Source: Cerioporus squamosus
Taxonomy: Eukaryota; Basidiomycota; Agaricomycetes; Polyporales; Polyporaceae
Assembly: GCA_022592435.1 (NCBI GenBank)
Contig: JABYQS010000173.1
Location: 1-64,000 of the forward strand
DNA length: 64,000 nucleotides
Reading direction: 5' to 3'
The number at the start of each line of letters is the position of its first letter. Position 1 is the first letter of the stretch. Both the position numbers and the translations under genes were made by a program. The notes beneath the pieces were generated by a model. The model did not search any database. It saw only the letters and a program-made list of their open reading frames with translations, and was not told the DNA's origin. Positions 1-11,515 of this stretch are shown here, in pieces.

Positions 1-337
1 TCCAATGCTAGCGCAAGGTTCGTAGGTCTATATATGCGGAGTGTTCAAAATCACCAGATAGATCACTCCGCTTGATTCATTGAGGGTACCATACAAGCCA
101 ATGATAGCAAGGAATGCGCGAGGTGGTTTGTTGGCAGTTCGAGGCACTGGATTCCTGAACATGACCCAGCACGCGCCTTGAAAGTTGGACGAGGCCGTTG
201 ATCGAGCGTCTGCAAAGCTGCGAGGTACAACAAGTCAGATAGCGAGGGTATGTGGTGACAACACTACAACGATACAGCGCAGGTCCAATAAATACACCGC
301 AACGCGTGGCTGTCCGTGGGGGTTCATGATGCGCTGC
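1..337. other. 3' flank of protease gene, no gene seen
   Basis: I see no supported coding region here. It is downstream of the minus-strand aspartic protease gene and probably contains its 3' untranslated region. Confidence 0.5.
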
Positions 338-1860
338 TCACGCAAGCTCGGCAAAGCCTACAGCGTTGTCGTCGACGGAGAAGACCGTGTAGGTATTCTT
401 CATGAGGCTGTATGCGGCATGGAGAGCGTCAGTTCACCAGCAGCACGCGGAGAGAGGGAGCTCGCGACTCACGTGTCTCCAAGGAGCCAGACGTCGTCGC
501 CGAGGCCAAGGTCGCCGCCAGAGATGGCGCCGACGCAGGTGCTCGAGCCGCTCTCGGTCTCACCGAGGTTCAGACTGTTGAGCAGCCCAGCGGTTAGCAA
601 CCAGCCATCACTTTGCCCATACTATGCATAAGACGAGCACGCACTCATCAGCGCTGATCTTCCAGCTCTTGCCGCCCCACGAGAACGCGACCTCGGGTGC
701 AGAGTCGCACGGGTACGAGTACAAGCCCTGCTGCTCGTCATACACGTCCGAGCCATCGACCTTGGCCCAGAACGACTTCGCCGCGTCCACCGGGGCAGTG
801 ATGATCGTGCTGCCCGAGTCGATGATCGTATCGAACCCGTCCGCGACGCTGTCCCCGCCGACAGTAACAGAGGCCCCGCCGATCTGCCAGAACCCATTCG
901 ACGTCGAGACGTCGTGGTACTCGATGTCGCCCGTGTAGAGGTCCGCGTTCGTGCCGCCGATGAAGAGCTCCGAGCCGGACTGGTCGAGCTTGAACGCGAA
1001 GCGGCCCTCTTTCGCGGTCTTCTGGCTGACCGCGGTGAAGAAGAACGGGTCGTGATTCAGGTTGGAGATCGCCGGGAAGGCGAGGCCGAGGAGTCCGTCG
1101 GACGGGTCCTGCTGGAACTCGTCCGACTCCTCCGTGACCGCGGCGAGGTACTGACCAGTAACGCTGACGCCGCCGACGGTGACTGCATGTGTATATCCGT
1201 CAGCGAGCAAGCACAGTTGCGCGATTTTCTTACTATCCTTACCGGTGTCAGTGTACGCGTCCCCGGATGCGGTCGAGCCGTCACCGTAGCTGATCTGGAA
1301 CGAGCCGCTCTGCTTTTTGCTTTCCGAGGACGCCGAGGGATCGTACTTGCTGTGCGAGCCGCAGCTGTCGCAGGACGACGCGGGGATCCAGAGGTCGGAG
1401 GAGCCGGTGTCGAAGTCAACGACGAACTTCTGGTCGGGATCCCCGATGGCGATCTCGCCCGTCCAGAGGAGGTCATTCTCCTGGTCGGTCAGGTCGACGC
1501 CACCGCGCTTCGACTTGGGCGAGACCGGGATCGTCGCAAGAGGCTTGATCTCCGCGCCCCTGGAGAATGCCTGGCGGCCAACGTTCTTCTCGAGGTTGAT
1601 GAGGTTCTGGCGGTACTTGCTGTAGACAGCAGGGCGGGGCAGTCAGTAAGCTGCACAGCGGCTTAGATGTGGAAGACGCACTTCTTCGTCCTGACAATAT
1701 GGTGGGCAACCTTGTCGTAGTTGAAGGTGCCGTCATCGTTGGTCAGGGAGCCGCGCTTTTTGATGGGGATCCGCACGCCGCTCTTAGAGGGGACGACGAT
1801 GGGGCTTGCAGAAGCAATGAGCGCAAGCGCAACGGTGACGAGTGTGGCCTTGCAGAACAT
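338..1860 (-). CDS. Secreted pepsin-like aspartic protease (family A1, polyporopepsin type)
   Basis: This is a secreted acid endopeptidase. The start at 1860 gives a signal peptide (MFCKATLVTVALALIASASP) followed by a basic propeptide with KKRG. Both catalytic aspartates are visible: VDFDTGSSDLW (about 1420-1440) and DTIIDSGSTI (about 815-835). Five exons join in frame: about 1860-1678, 1617-1240, 1179-645, 574-473 and 407-338. The introns begin gtgcgt, gtaagg, gtgcgt and gtgagt. The second exon ends DTD-T and resumes VTVGG. The third ends SADD and resumes LNLGETESG. The last exon gives NTYTVFSVDDNAVGFAELA, the usual C-terminal strand of A1 proteases. Length (about 410 residues) fits the family. 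The gene appears intact and probably serves extracellular protein degradation; substrate is not inferable. Confidence 0.93.
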
Positions 1861-1979
1861 GACTAGACACGGGCGCTGGGGCAGAACAAGCGTAAGAACT
1901 GGTCGAGGAACTTGAGTGGGGTGAGTCGGCGACGAGAGCAGGAGTGAACCTGATGGCGAACCGAGTCCTTTGCAGCGGC

Positions 1980-1984
1980 TTATA
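1980..1984 (-). promoter_or_regulatory. TATA-like box of the aspartic protease
   Basis: On the minus strand this reads TATAA, about 120 bases upstream of the protease start codon, a sensible core-promoter distance in a fungus. Confidence 0.4.
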
Positions 1985-4900
1985 TTGAATTGCTTCGTCT
2001 CAGTGACCACAGGGCTCGCACCGGTCTGCGGAGCCCGTCCTCATGGTACAGTGAGGGTACACATGGCGAGACGAAGCTCGACGCTCAGTAACCGATCGTA
2101 GACGGTCGTCGTCCAACGCGGTAGACAACCACAACCGCTGGCGATGTCGGATTTCGCGAGGACCGATCGCACCCCAGAATAGCGCACCGTGCACAAGACG
2201 GCAGACGCGACCCCGGAGATGTTGTTGGGAGTGGAGATGAGTGGAGACGACGCGTGATTTGCGAACTTCTGTTGCGCGGTAACCTGCACTGCACATCTGT
2301 CAGTCGTCGGAATAGTGTTCGAGATAACAGCGAGCGCGTTACCACTGCGTCACCGCATTGTAGGACGCTGCTGCCGGCTGTCGATTGAAAGTGCTGTAGC
2401 TAGAATCACCTGGTCATCTTAGCAATGGTGCACTATGTTACAGTAGGATCATCCTCACTTGTGCACTCGTATATGGAAGTCCGGTGCATCTCGGGCGCTT
2501 ATCACCGGCTCCGAGTCGGTGTGAGTATTTGTATTGGGTTCTCGCCGCCTGCATAGAGCATATAAGTATTGAAAAAAGACATTAGCTTGAGGTGCATAAG
2601 TGAACGAGGTTTAGATACAGATGCGAAAGACGCACCCAAATGCTGCGGCTCAACATGATGGAGTGAAGCAGCGACGGTGAGCCTAAGTATCTGCCACGCT
2701 ACCGGCGGTTGAAAGGATCAGTAGATGGAACGAAACAGCACAGGTAAGTCTCACTCACTTATGGCGCAAGGATGAGACGCAACGGTGCTCGTGATGCACG
2801 AGATCTGCTCCTGTGTCCAATGCCGGGAGACCCACGCTTATAATCCATGTGCCCATGGAGCTTCCAGCATGGTTGCGTCCTCCTATCACAAAAACGAACG
2901 CAGCACATGCTCGGTCGGAACAGTGCGGATGAAGGAGTTGAACCCTAAGACTTGAGAACCCTCAGGCTCAGGCTGGGCCCCGGTGTTGTCAGCAGCCACA
3001 TTCATCCCCCGTCATCCCGCAGTCTGAACTCTCAGAACAGAGGGTCCGACTCCTCGGGCGGGTGCGAACGCGGCTGCCCTCCGCTCTATCGAAGTCGTCG
3101 TGACTCGGCCCGATAACTAGAAAGATGAGTACGCGGCACTCCTGATGATAAGAACGAGAGAAGCGCACCGTGAGGTCAGTGGAGACCAGCTCAAGACCAT
3201 GCACGGATGCGAACTTAGGTAGACCACGCTCGCAACTAGAAGGGCCGTCGAGAGCTTACCGAGCAGATGCGCCAGCACGTCGGGGGTAGACTAAAAGTCG
3301 CGCCATACCCAAGGAGGGACTTTCAACGGGGAAACCATCCGTGCCTAACCAAAAACACAAATGAATAGAGCCCGTCGTAGGTTGCGCGGATTGGTGCCCG
3401 CTGCCAGTGATAGACTGTAGTGAGACTGCACCCGTCAATACAGCCCGAATAACCCCTCGAAGTGTATCGTAGATCGGCGAGACCGGCCGAGAGTAGTGCA
3501 CAGAGCCTGGAGCACTCCCCAATGACTTCGCGATGCTTCACCTGCCGAGGATAGGTCGCAGCAAACACTTGTGTGGGCTTGCCTCCCGAGAAGACGGCGC
3601 GCGGGCGGTCGGACACGACTCCTCCTCATGATTCGGTACGTGTCAAGTCCCGTCTCTCGGCTCGGGCTGGAATAAGTGAGGGTGTGGCGAGATGGCGGTC
3701 TGTAGTGAGTACATGGCAGTCGTTGTTGAACTTCTCGGGCCTCGGCCCCCGCGGCGCGTGGCGGTGGCAGTGCACACACTCTTGAGCGCTTCAGGTACTC
3801 CTTCCTCTTCCTCTCACTTCTCGATGGTTACGCATGCTTTACTCCCGTCTGCTTGTCAGGATTCGAGCAAATCGCACGCAACTACGAGATATTTTGACTT
3901 AGAGGCAAGTTTATGATCTTTCACGTTCGTCATATCCCGTTGTCGAGCCTTCGAACTCGTGCCTCCGGTCAGAGAAAATCTCAGTTGAGGTTGATATGCA
4001 CATGAGAAGTTCTCATTACCTCACGACAGCATGTGACGAAGCCGTAGGCCGGTTTTAGCAAGGCATATGTCGGACCCGACCCACTACGGGTAGCGGAGAG
4101 GAGCTGACGGAGAGAACTTCTCCCCCTGTCGGTCGGGTTGGGGATGTGGTAGAGTCTGTGATGCTCATTCTGCGTCGAGCCATCGTCCATTGTACGACAG
4201 GTTCGTTCTCGTTCTCTAGCCCGGAGACGCTACATGATGCTCGAGTCTCGGCTCGACCCCAACATAAGGCGACCGCAGTAGTCCATGACGCACCGCCAAC
4301 AGCATATTCCACAACCTGCTCCGAGTCCTTCCATTATAGCACACGACCCGAGCCAAACTCTCGAGCCTCTGTGCAACGCACATCTCGGCGCATCTTTCCG
4401 CCTAGTCTCCATTATGCACGCTAAGACTCGGAGTAGGTTTACCTTCTACCGGGGAATGCCGGCCATCTAGGATGAGGCACTCCCCTAATGCAGCTTCTGT
4501 TGCGGGAACGGTGAGGATGCAATAATGGGGCGCAATTGAAGCACGTACCTTCGGCAGGCAAGAACTTGTACTTCGAAGACATACTCCAGAATTCACCTGG
4601 CCCGTCTATGATCGCAGACGCGGGAGATGTAGGCGGCGTTCGTGCTCCATTGTGAGGGAGTTTGAGCCGTAGGGGTGCTTCACAGCCAGTTTGTCGGGGC
4701 TGGAAGCGGACCCTCGCGGTGTCCGTCGATATATATGCGAGGATGGCCCGGAATGATGGGGATGCGTTCGACATACGCCGGTGCTCGAACGTTGCGACTG
4801 AGCTGTGGGGTAATAGTGGTTAGGGTTTGGATTCCGGGAAAGAAGAAATGTGGCCGTGTCATCAAATGGCGGCGTTATGACTTCCACCGCGACGGCAAAG

Positions 4901-5495
4901 ACCATCATAGTATCCTCTCCATCGCGCCTTCTGCTTGTTTCCAAGTCATCATGTTGCTCGAACCAAGGATTGCACTGGAATTGCACGGTGTGACAATGAC
5001 ATAATTGTCCCAAATCGGCAAACACGAATACCATAGGCACGTCTCCATCTTCGTCCGCTGGCCAAGCCTCAGATTGCACATTCATCAGGTTGCACATTCA
5101 CCAAGATTTTGCTGCACCCGATAGCGATGTAGGTTGCACGGCATCGCAGGTCGGGAAGATGTGCTCCTCGAGTCGTGGGCACGACGGTTCAGATGAGCTA
5201 CTCCGAGCCACTTCTTTTGCGGGTAAAGCATACGACGACCCCGCAAACCGGCCGCCTTTGAGCGCCTGGCAGGGCGGCACGTAGTACAGTCTGCTGAACT
5301 CTGCTGAGCCTAGATACTGCTAGTAGTATGAGAGCCGCAGTGCCTCCTAGCATCATGGATGCCCGATCCACATCTTCAAGCGGATTTTCAAGCGGACTGA
5401 GATTCGAGCGATGTACATAAAGTATGTGTTTAGGTGGGATCGAGCTGCCTCATTCCCGCGAGTGGCGCCACTATTGCGAACGTTCCTCTGTACTT
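1985..5495. other. Gene-poor stretch
   Basis: About 3.5 kb with many stops in all frames. The longest open frames (for example 4606-5097 minus) show no recognisable motif, no splice-supported extension and no family resemblance. I cannot support a gene here; degenerate gene remnants are possible. Confidence 0.5.
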
Positions 5496-6654
5496 ATGGA
5501 TAGTGTCCTCCCCTCCGCCTCGGACTTCACTCCCTTCGACTTGGACCTTGCAAGCACTCTCATGACGCCCGCAAGCGGCCCTGGGGCTATGACCAGCCTC
5601 CTAAACATGCGCCCGAACAGGTAGGCAGAATTTGTTTCCGCTTCCGCATCAGGCCAGCTTACACCGTCCCTCACACCGACAAGTCGGCGCCGCTTCTGGC
5701 GTATGACACATCTCCTGGCGTTTCCCCCAACGTCTCGACCGCCTCAGCCACCACCTTTGGGCCTGCATTTCAGGCCCACGGGACCCTGCCAGATTTGCTC
5801 CTGATCACGGCCGACAATGCCTCGTTCTACGCTCACAGACATATCCTCCAGTATACTTCAACAAATGACTTCGGAGGCCTTCTCGCTGGTCGGGAAGAGT
5901 CTATCAACGTCCCTGAAACGTCCACCATCCTCTCAATCGCCCTTCGTGTCGTCTACGGGTTGTCTTGTCTCCATCTCACCGATATTGCCCTGGAGTCAGT
6001 GGAATCCTCCATCAACGTGCTCCTGAAATACGGGGTCCCGGTCCAGAAGTTTGCCGCCCCGCACTGGCCGCTTTTCCAGCTCGTCCTCTCCCATGCTCCC
6101 CACCGCCCAATCGATGCCTACGCCCTCGCCGCCCACCATCGACTCGAGGAGCTCGCGGTCGCTGTATCTGCACACCTCCTCGCGTATGACCTGTCCACCC
6201 TCACCGACGAGCTGACCATGAAGATGGGCTCCATATACGTCAAGAGACTGTTCAATCTCCATCAGACACGCCGCAACGCCCTCAAGAACATCGTCATGAA
6301 GCCCCCAGCGATGCACCGCCCTAACCTCGCCTGCGGGACTGCACAGCAGAGACAGCTGACCCAAGCCTGGGCATTCGCAGCGGCTGAAATGGCTTGGAAT
6401 GTGCCGCCCAGTGAGTCTACCTTGTCTATCGCTCTACTGGCCGTTGCCTGACCATTGACAGGCATGTCGACGCACATGTTGCAGTATGCGTTCGAGAGGG
6501 CTGGGAGGGACATTACGTGTGGCGAGTGCAGGGTGATGCTGAACAATCGCATCCAGGAGGCAATGACGGAGTGGTCGGCCGTCCAGGTGCGTCAGCAATG
6601 CTTCGTACATGACGGTCCTCGCACTGAGTCCATTGCATGCAGAGGACGATTTAA
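5496..6654 (+). CDS. BTB/POZ-like domain protein
   Basis: The long exon codes DLLLITADNASFYAHRHIL, the entry strand of a BTB/POZ fold with its D-x-x-HR-IL pattern. It is followed by helical sequence (HHRLEELAVAVSAHLLAYDL) and the C-terminal Cys motif common in agaricomycete BTB proteins (FERAGRDITCGECR). Such proteins act as protein-interaction modules, often as cullin-3 adaptors; the exact partner is unknown. A second intron (gtgagt...gacag, near 6410-6462) and a third (gtgcgt...tgcag, ending 6642) give the terminus VQRTI and stop at 6654. The start at 5496 requires joining frames across a very short gap near 5621-5652, which reads like a 32-base intron. That join is doubtful; otherwise translation could begin within the long exon. 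Confidence 0.75.
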
Positions 6655-7187
6655 CCACAGCGATCCTCTTCCTATTACGACTCGCCCCTTGCCATATCCG
6701 CGTTGCGTCATATTGTTGTAAGATACGCTTTGTAATTATACCCTCCACCGGGATCCATATCCTTCCATATTCTCGCAGCACCTCGTCGATACGCGCTCTT
6801 TGTTTTGTCCTCATACTAAACCACTGTAGTCGTCCCAATCAGCTCTTTCCAATTGCTCAGCCACCAGAAGCGTAACCCGGTCCACAAGATGACGCATTCA
6901 CCATGCTGAGAAGTGCGGGTTTACTAGATCTAGAGTCCGGTATCGAGCGCAGCGCCATGGCGCTCAAACCCCCGGCGTGCGTATGTGAGTGTCAGTCTTG
7001 AGCCTCTCCCATTTTGACGCAATGTCTGACGCGGCCCGTCTATGGAGCCCAATCGTGAACGTTATATCGTTCTCACCCCTGACATCCCACAGACTATTTA
7101 AACTCCATCGCGACAATGCCCATCCAAGATATGACCGGCGAGCCCACAGTACAAGTACACTAGTCGTCCCCGATGCCACACAATGCC
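6655..7187. other. Intergenic, convergent 3' ends
   Basis: Lies between the 3' ends of the BTB-like gene and the FAD monooxygenase gene. No gene seen. Confidence 0.5.
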
Positions 7188-8701
7188 TCAGATCTCGCTC
7201 TTACCCGGCTCGAACGGATTCTTCCACAAGTCCTGCATCATGGCTTCCGCCCTCTCGGGCGTAAACATCGTCCGCACGAGCTCGTTGCGCTTCTTGCACG
7301 CCTCGACCCCGCTCACGACACGCATCTCCCCCATCTTCCGCGCGCCCTTCACAAGCTCCGACGTACGCGCGATCCGCAGCTGCTCGAGCTCGGTGAAGAC
7401 GCTCTCGAGGGTCGCGGTCGACGGCGCAGAGGCGGACGGGTTGTGCTTGACTAGGAGGCGGACGAGGTGGTAGATGTCTTCGAGGGCTTGGTTTGCGCCT
7501 TGGCCGAGGTGCTGGAAGGTGCGTGTGTCAGTTGCGTCTACATGAGAAGCGCAATATGGTCGTACCGGACTCGTTGGATGTGCCGCGTCTCCGATGAGCA
7601 CCACCCGACCTTTGTGCCATGACTTCAGCTCGGGGCGGTCATACAAGCCGTACTAGATGTCCCGCGCGTGTCAGATTGGGTTGCCAAGGATAGCGCAAGG
7701 GTTTTATACCTTGATGATCTTGTCTGCGGTTCGGACGAGCTCTCCGCCGCCGAAAGGCAGCTTGGAGAAAGGACCCTCCTTAAACGCCTTCTGCCGTGCC
7801 TCGTCCATGTCGCGCCATGTCTCCTTCTCCTCAGCTTCTCGCTGTGTGATGCTGTGGAGAATGATGTTCGGCATCCCGAGTCCCTGCAAGGCATTGCTTA
7901 TGTGACTTACGCCCAGGAGATCTGCGTATCGTTGATGGTGTAGCCGATCATGTGCATACCATCGCCGTAGATGTTGAAGAAAGGATGGACATCCTTACTC
8001 TTGTAGAACTCTGGGAAAGGAGAAATACCCCCGGTCTGTCATGTCATCGTAAGGACCTGCCACTTATCGAAGTGTTGCTCGCGCCGCTGTAACGCACCTG
8101 CGTGAGTCCAGTAAATGACACCTCCTCCTTCCCAAAGAGGGAGATCCTAGTGTTGCTGTGGATCCCATCGCACCCAACCACAAAGCTGGCTTCGTCCGTC
8201 TTCCCGTCCGCGAACTTCACTGTGACACTGTCCCCATGCTGCTCAACGTCAACGACCTGGTGGCTGAAGTGCACCGGGACCCCGCGCTCTTGCGCGCCTT
8301 CGATCAGGGTGCGGAGTAAAGCCGGCCGCCGCGTGCCTTCGACACCGTGTCCCAGGACCTCGGCGAGCTGAAACTTGCTGCGCGCGAGCTCGCACTCGTC
8401 CTCCGGGAGGGCAGAGTACGAAAACGACTCTTCCGCGCGGCAGCGCACGATCTTGTCCAGCAGCCCCGGGATAAGCTCAAGAACGCGAAGTCCGTTCGCC
8501 TGAAGGCTGTAGAGTGGTATGTCAGCATGCCAGTGCGCTGAATGTATGGGAGTGGGAGACGCACGCCAGGGAAAGACCCATGTCGGTGGGCCCTTCGGTG
8601 CGCTCGTAGATGACGGGGTCGTATCCTTTGGCCTTCAGGAACATCGCGAGGACCGGTCCTGCGATGCCTCCTCCGGCGATGATGACTTTCGTAGCGGCCA
8701 T
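7188..8701 (-). CDS. FAD-dependent monooxygenase (UbiH / zeaxanthin-epoxidase-like, class A flavoprotein)
   Basis: This is a group A flavin monooxygenase that would hydroxylate or epoxidise a small hydrophobic or aromatic substrate using NAD(P)H and oxygen. All three diagnostic motifs are present in order: the dinucleotide-binding GGGIAGPV right after the start (VIIAGGGIAG), the central DG motif in VVGCDGIHSNTR (about 8150-8175), and the GD motif in VLIGDAAHPTSP (about 7580-7605). The start at 8701 (MAATKVII) places the Rossmann motif in the usual position. Several short introns interrupt the gene; exons rejoin as LTQ-TGGISPFPEF, and TSP-HLGQGANQALED. The latter is the conserved HLGQGANQ helix following the GD motif. 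No frameshift was noticed. The substrate cannot be told, but nearby oxidative enzymes suggest secondary metabolism or xenobiotic breakdown. Confidence 0.9.
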
Positions 8702-8795
8702 GTGCGATGCTTCGGGGCGCAGATGAGTAGATGAGTAGATGAGGGTAGTGAGCAGCGTGCTCGAGCTTGTGGGTTTTCTGCCTCGATCGAGTGCC

Positions 8796-8801
8796 TTTAT
8801 A
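8796..8801 (-). promoter_or_regulatory. TATA box of FAD monooxygenase
   Basis: The minus strand reads TATAAA about 95 bases before the ATG at 8701. Between them lies a short imperfect repeat of agatgagt units (about 8720-8745) in the presumed 5' untranslated region. Confidence 0.5.
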
Positions 8802-11354
8802 TGCGACGATCGGATCTGCATATCATCGTTGTCAGTAGTAGTTATGCCCCTGCGGGGCCGCCTGAGAGCGCTACCGCCTGGGCAGCGGAGACCCCCCGGT
8901 AATCGTGGACAGTCGTGGACCTACCGTGAAGCCCGAACTGTATCCCAACCGTGGTGTTCGGGTATGTTCTGCGCTTCTATCCAGCTTCTATCCAGTGCAC
9001 GAGTCAGCTATAGTTCACGATCGCTCTACACCCAATGTTCCGCATGAACCGGAGCGCCTGTTCGGCATTACAATCGCATTTGAGCAGAGTCATCGTGGTC
9101 TTCCTCGATCATCCGGGGCAATATGCTACGTCCGCCGAAGACTTGAAGGTGACCTCGAGGTATACGCACGGGTTCAGCGTGACGTGAGGCCGTATGGTGC
9201 AGGACGTCCAGACTCTAGAGGCGTGCTCTGGGCTCCAGCGCACAGTTGTACTATGGCCCGACCAAGATGAGAAGCTTATGGCTACAGCGCGTTGAAAGGA
9301 TGGATCCATGTGCTATAGGCGTCGCTCACCGATGTACTCTACAAATTTGAGCCCGGCCCGGGGTCGACACGTCGCAGCGTCGCTCCCGGGTCCGCTCTGA
9401 GCGAGTCATTGCAGCGTCTGCGAGGGAAATGGTATCAGCGAAGAGTCAAGGAATTCCTTATAGTGGCGCGCAATAGGTAGAGCCGAGCGTGTTTGACTCA
9501 CTATGCATCGCCTTTCTAGTTGATGAAGTGAGCTTACCTGCGGTAAGTAGGAGATGATCAGTTTCGCCCATCTTCGAATAGGCATCTTGATAGCTGAATC
9601 ACCTCAGTGGATCTTCCGAACTCGAGTGCTAGTAACTGTGGATGTCAAGCCGGCTTTGTAGTAGGGCCTCCCATTCGAAAGGCGGACATGGTACCGCGCG
9701 TCCGCAGACACCGGAACTGCGGAGCTACGAGCACTTCTAGAGTTCAATATACACCCCAGAGGTAGCTTAACTATCCACGCAGGCGAGTATGTATGGGCAC
9801 TTACCAGATACTTAGCGGCGCGGACGCAAGGGACGGTCGGAGGAAAGACTGTGTCGTTGCAATGTCCGACGAGCTCCGATAAGGCGCTGAGGCCAAGATT
9901 GCAGCTCCGTCAAAGCTCAGATAGCGGAGCCGCGACTGTCCCAGAGGTCGTCACTGTGTCTTGTCCTCCTTCCACGACCGACCTACTAGTGCTGGGAAGT
10001 AATGCTGGCCTTCCATGCAGGATGCAATGTTGAGTGTACGTTACTTCTCTCCTATTCGTGTGACATTTGGCTGACAACAAGTTCCCAGATGACCCGCGAG
10101 TGACCCGCTGAGTTTGCTATACGTACACCTTGGACCCGCTCAAGCTCGGACGCCTTGCGAACCTACTACAGCCGCACCCTTGGATAACGTACGTAGCGTC
10201 GCTCCTGAGACAGGTGGCTATGTACTTTTCTTTGGAAGGTTCCCCCAACGGTGCAATCATTGAGCACCTCACAATCGATGAATTATCATTTTTTCGTACC
10301 ATCTGTGCCACAGGCCTTACTCCAGATATCGATCCCGATAACCACATTTGTGTCTGGTGCGTTAGTAAACGCGCTAGATCGCGGCGTTACGACCAGGCTG
10401 CGGAGGTCTCCGAGTCGCAAAGTAACGTGTCATTGTGCTGATGTTCTAAAGGTGGGTGGGTCATACATGCTTTGCGAGAGGACAGGATGACGCACAACTA
10501 TGCTGATACAATTGCACAGGTATAGCGACTATCAGGTGTGTGAGCGCACAGCTGCGCCGTTGAAACCAAAGGTCTATTGTGAACTGTGACCGAGTTCGTT
10601 CCGATTCGGTGGGTCCTACCGCCCCTACTGCGGGTGCACTCCGTATAACAGAACCACCGGAGGGCGCCCGCTGCTGTGCATGATGGATTGTAGTGCGTCC
10701 TAGCACCTCGAGGCTTGCGCGCATGCCGCGGCCCGCCTGCTCGGGGCTATCGTGTCGGCACTTCTGGTGGAGCAAATCGGCAAATCCTTCGGTCAGTCGA
10801 TTCCGATCTACGCGTATGGATGACTCACTCTGTTGCTCAGTGCAGGAAGTCGTATAGGACAATACATGCTCAGTGCACAGAAGAACCCGCCTATTCAGCT
10901 ATCCCACTATCGCAGCGTTACATGTCCTGGAGGTCTCGATGTAGGGTCTTATGTGTCTTGTTTGATCTAGCTGATAACTATCTCCCATCAGAACGGGTGG
11001 TGTGCGCCGAATCCTGTGAACATCAATTCACAGCGAAGTCAGATAATGCTATGCTCGTTCCCCGAAGATCTCGAGGTGCTGAGCACAATCCGGTTCAACA
11101 ACCGTTGTCTTTTTGCTTCAAAGTCCTCGCCCTGCTCTGTTCGAGCGCACAATCTCGTTGCACGTGAACACCCCTGGTATCGCACCCGCTACCGAACAGA
11201 GCTTCCGAAGAATGTACCGGGAGACGATTCAGATCGATTGCGACGCAATGGACCAGAGACGGTCAAATTTGGCCAGCCAGCCAGCCAATCTCATCTAGAG
11301 GTACGCGCTGGGTTTGATCCACCTCCTCATTATCCAGATGCGCTGAGTACACCG
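8802..11354. other. Gene-poor stretch between FAD monooxygenase and P450
   Basis: About 2.5 kb without a supported gene. An open frame at 10130-10441 (+) contains HPWITYVASLLRQ but has no recognisable family match or convincing splice context. It may be a remnant. Confidence 0.45.
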
Positions 11355-11355
11355 C

Positions 11356-11361
11356 TATATA
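11356..11361 (+). promoter_or_regulatory. TATA-like box of P450 gene
   Basis: TATATA within ctatatag, about 155 bases upstream of the P450 start codon. Confidence 0.4.
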
Positions 11362-11515
11362 GGGCGCCAGGCTTGACCATAGCTGGAAGTATCGCGAAAG
11401 TATGTGCCTTGACAAAGAGAGGGCCTCGAGCTAGATGGATAGGTCCTCTTTCCGAGCTTAAAGAGTCGCGCTTGCATCCTCCTCTCTCCTTCAACCCACT
11501 CTCCCATTCGTCGCG

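Noticed and set aside
914..1666. 250-residue open frame on the plus strand
   Set aside because: Antisense shadow of the aspartic protease; high-GC codon bias keeps the opposite frame open.
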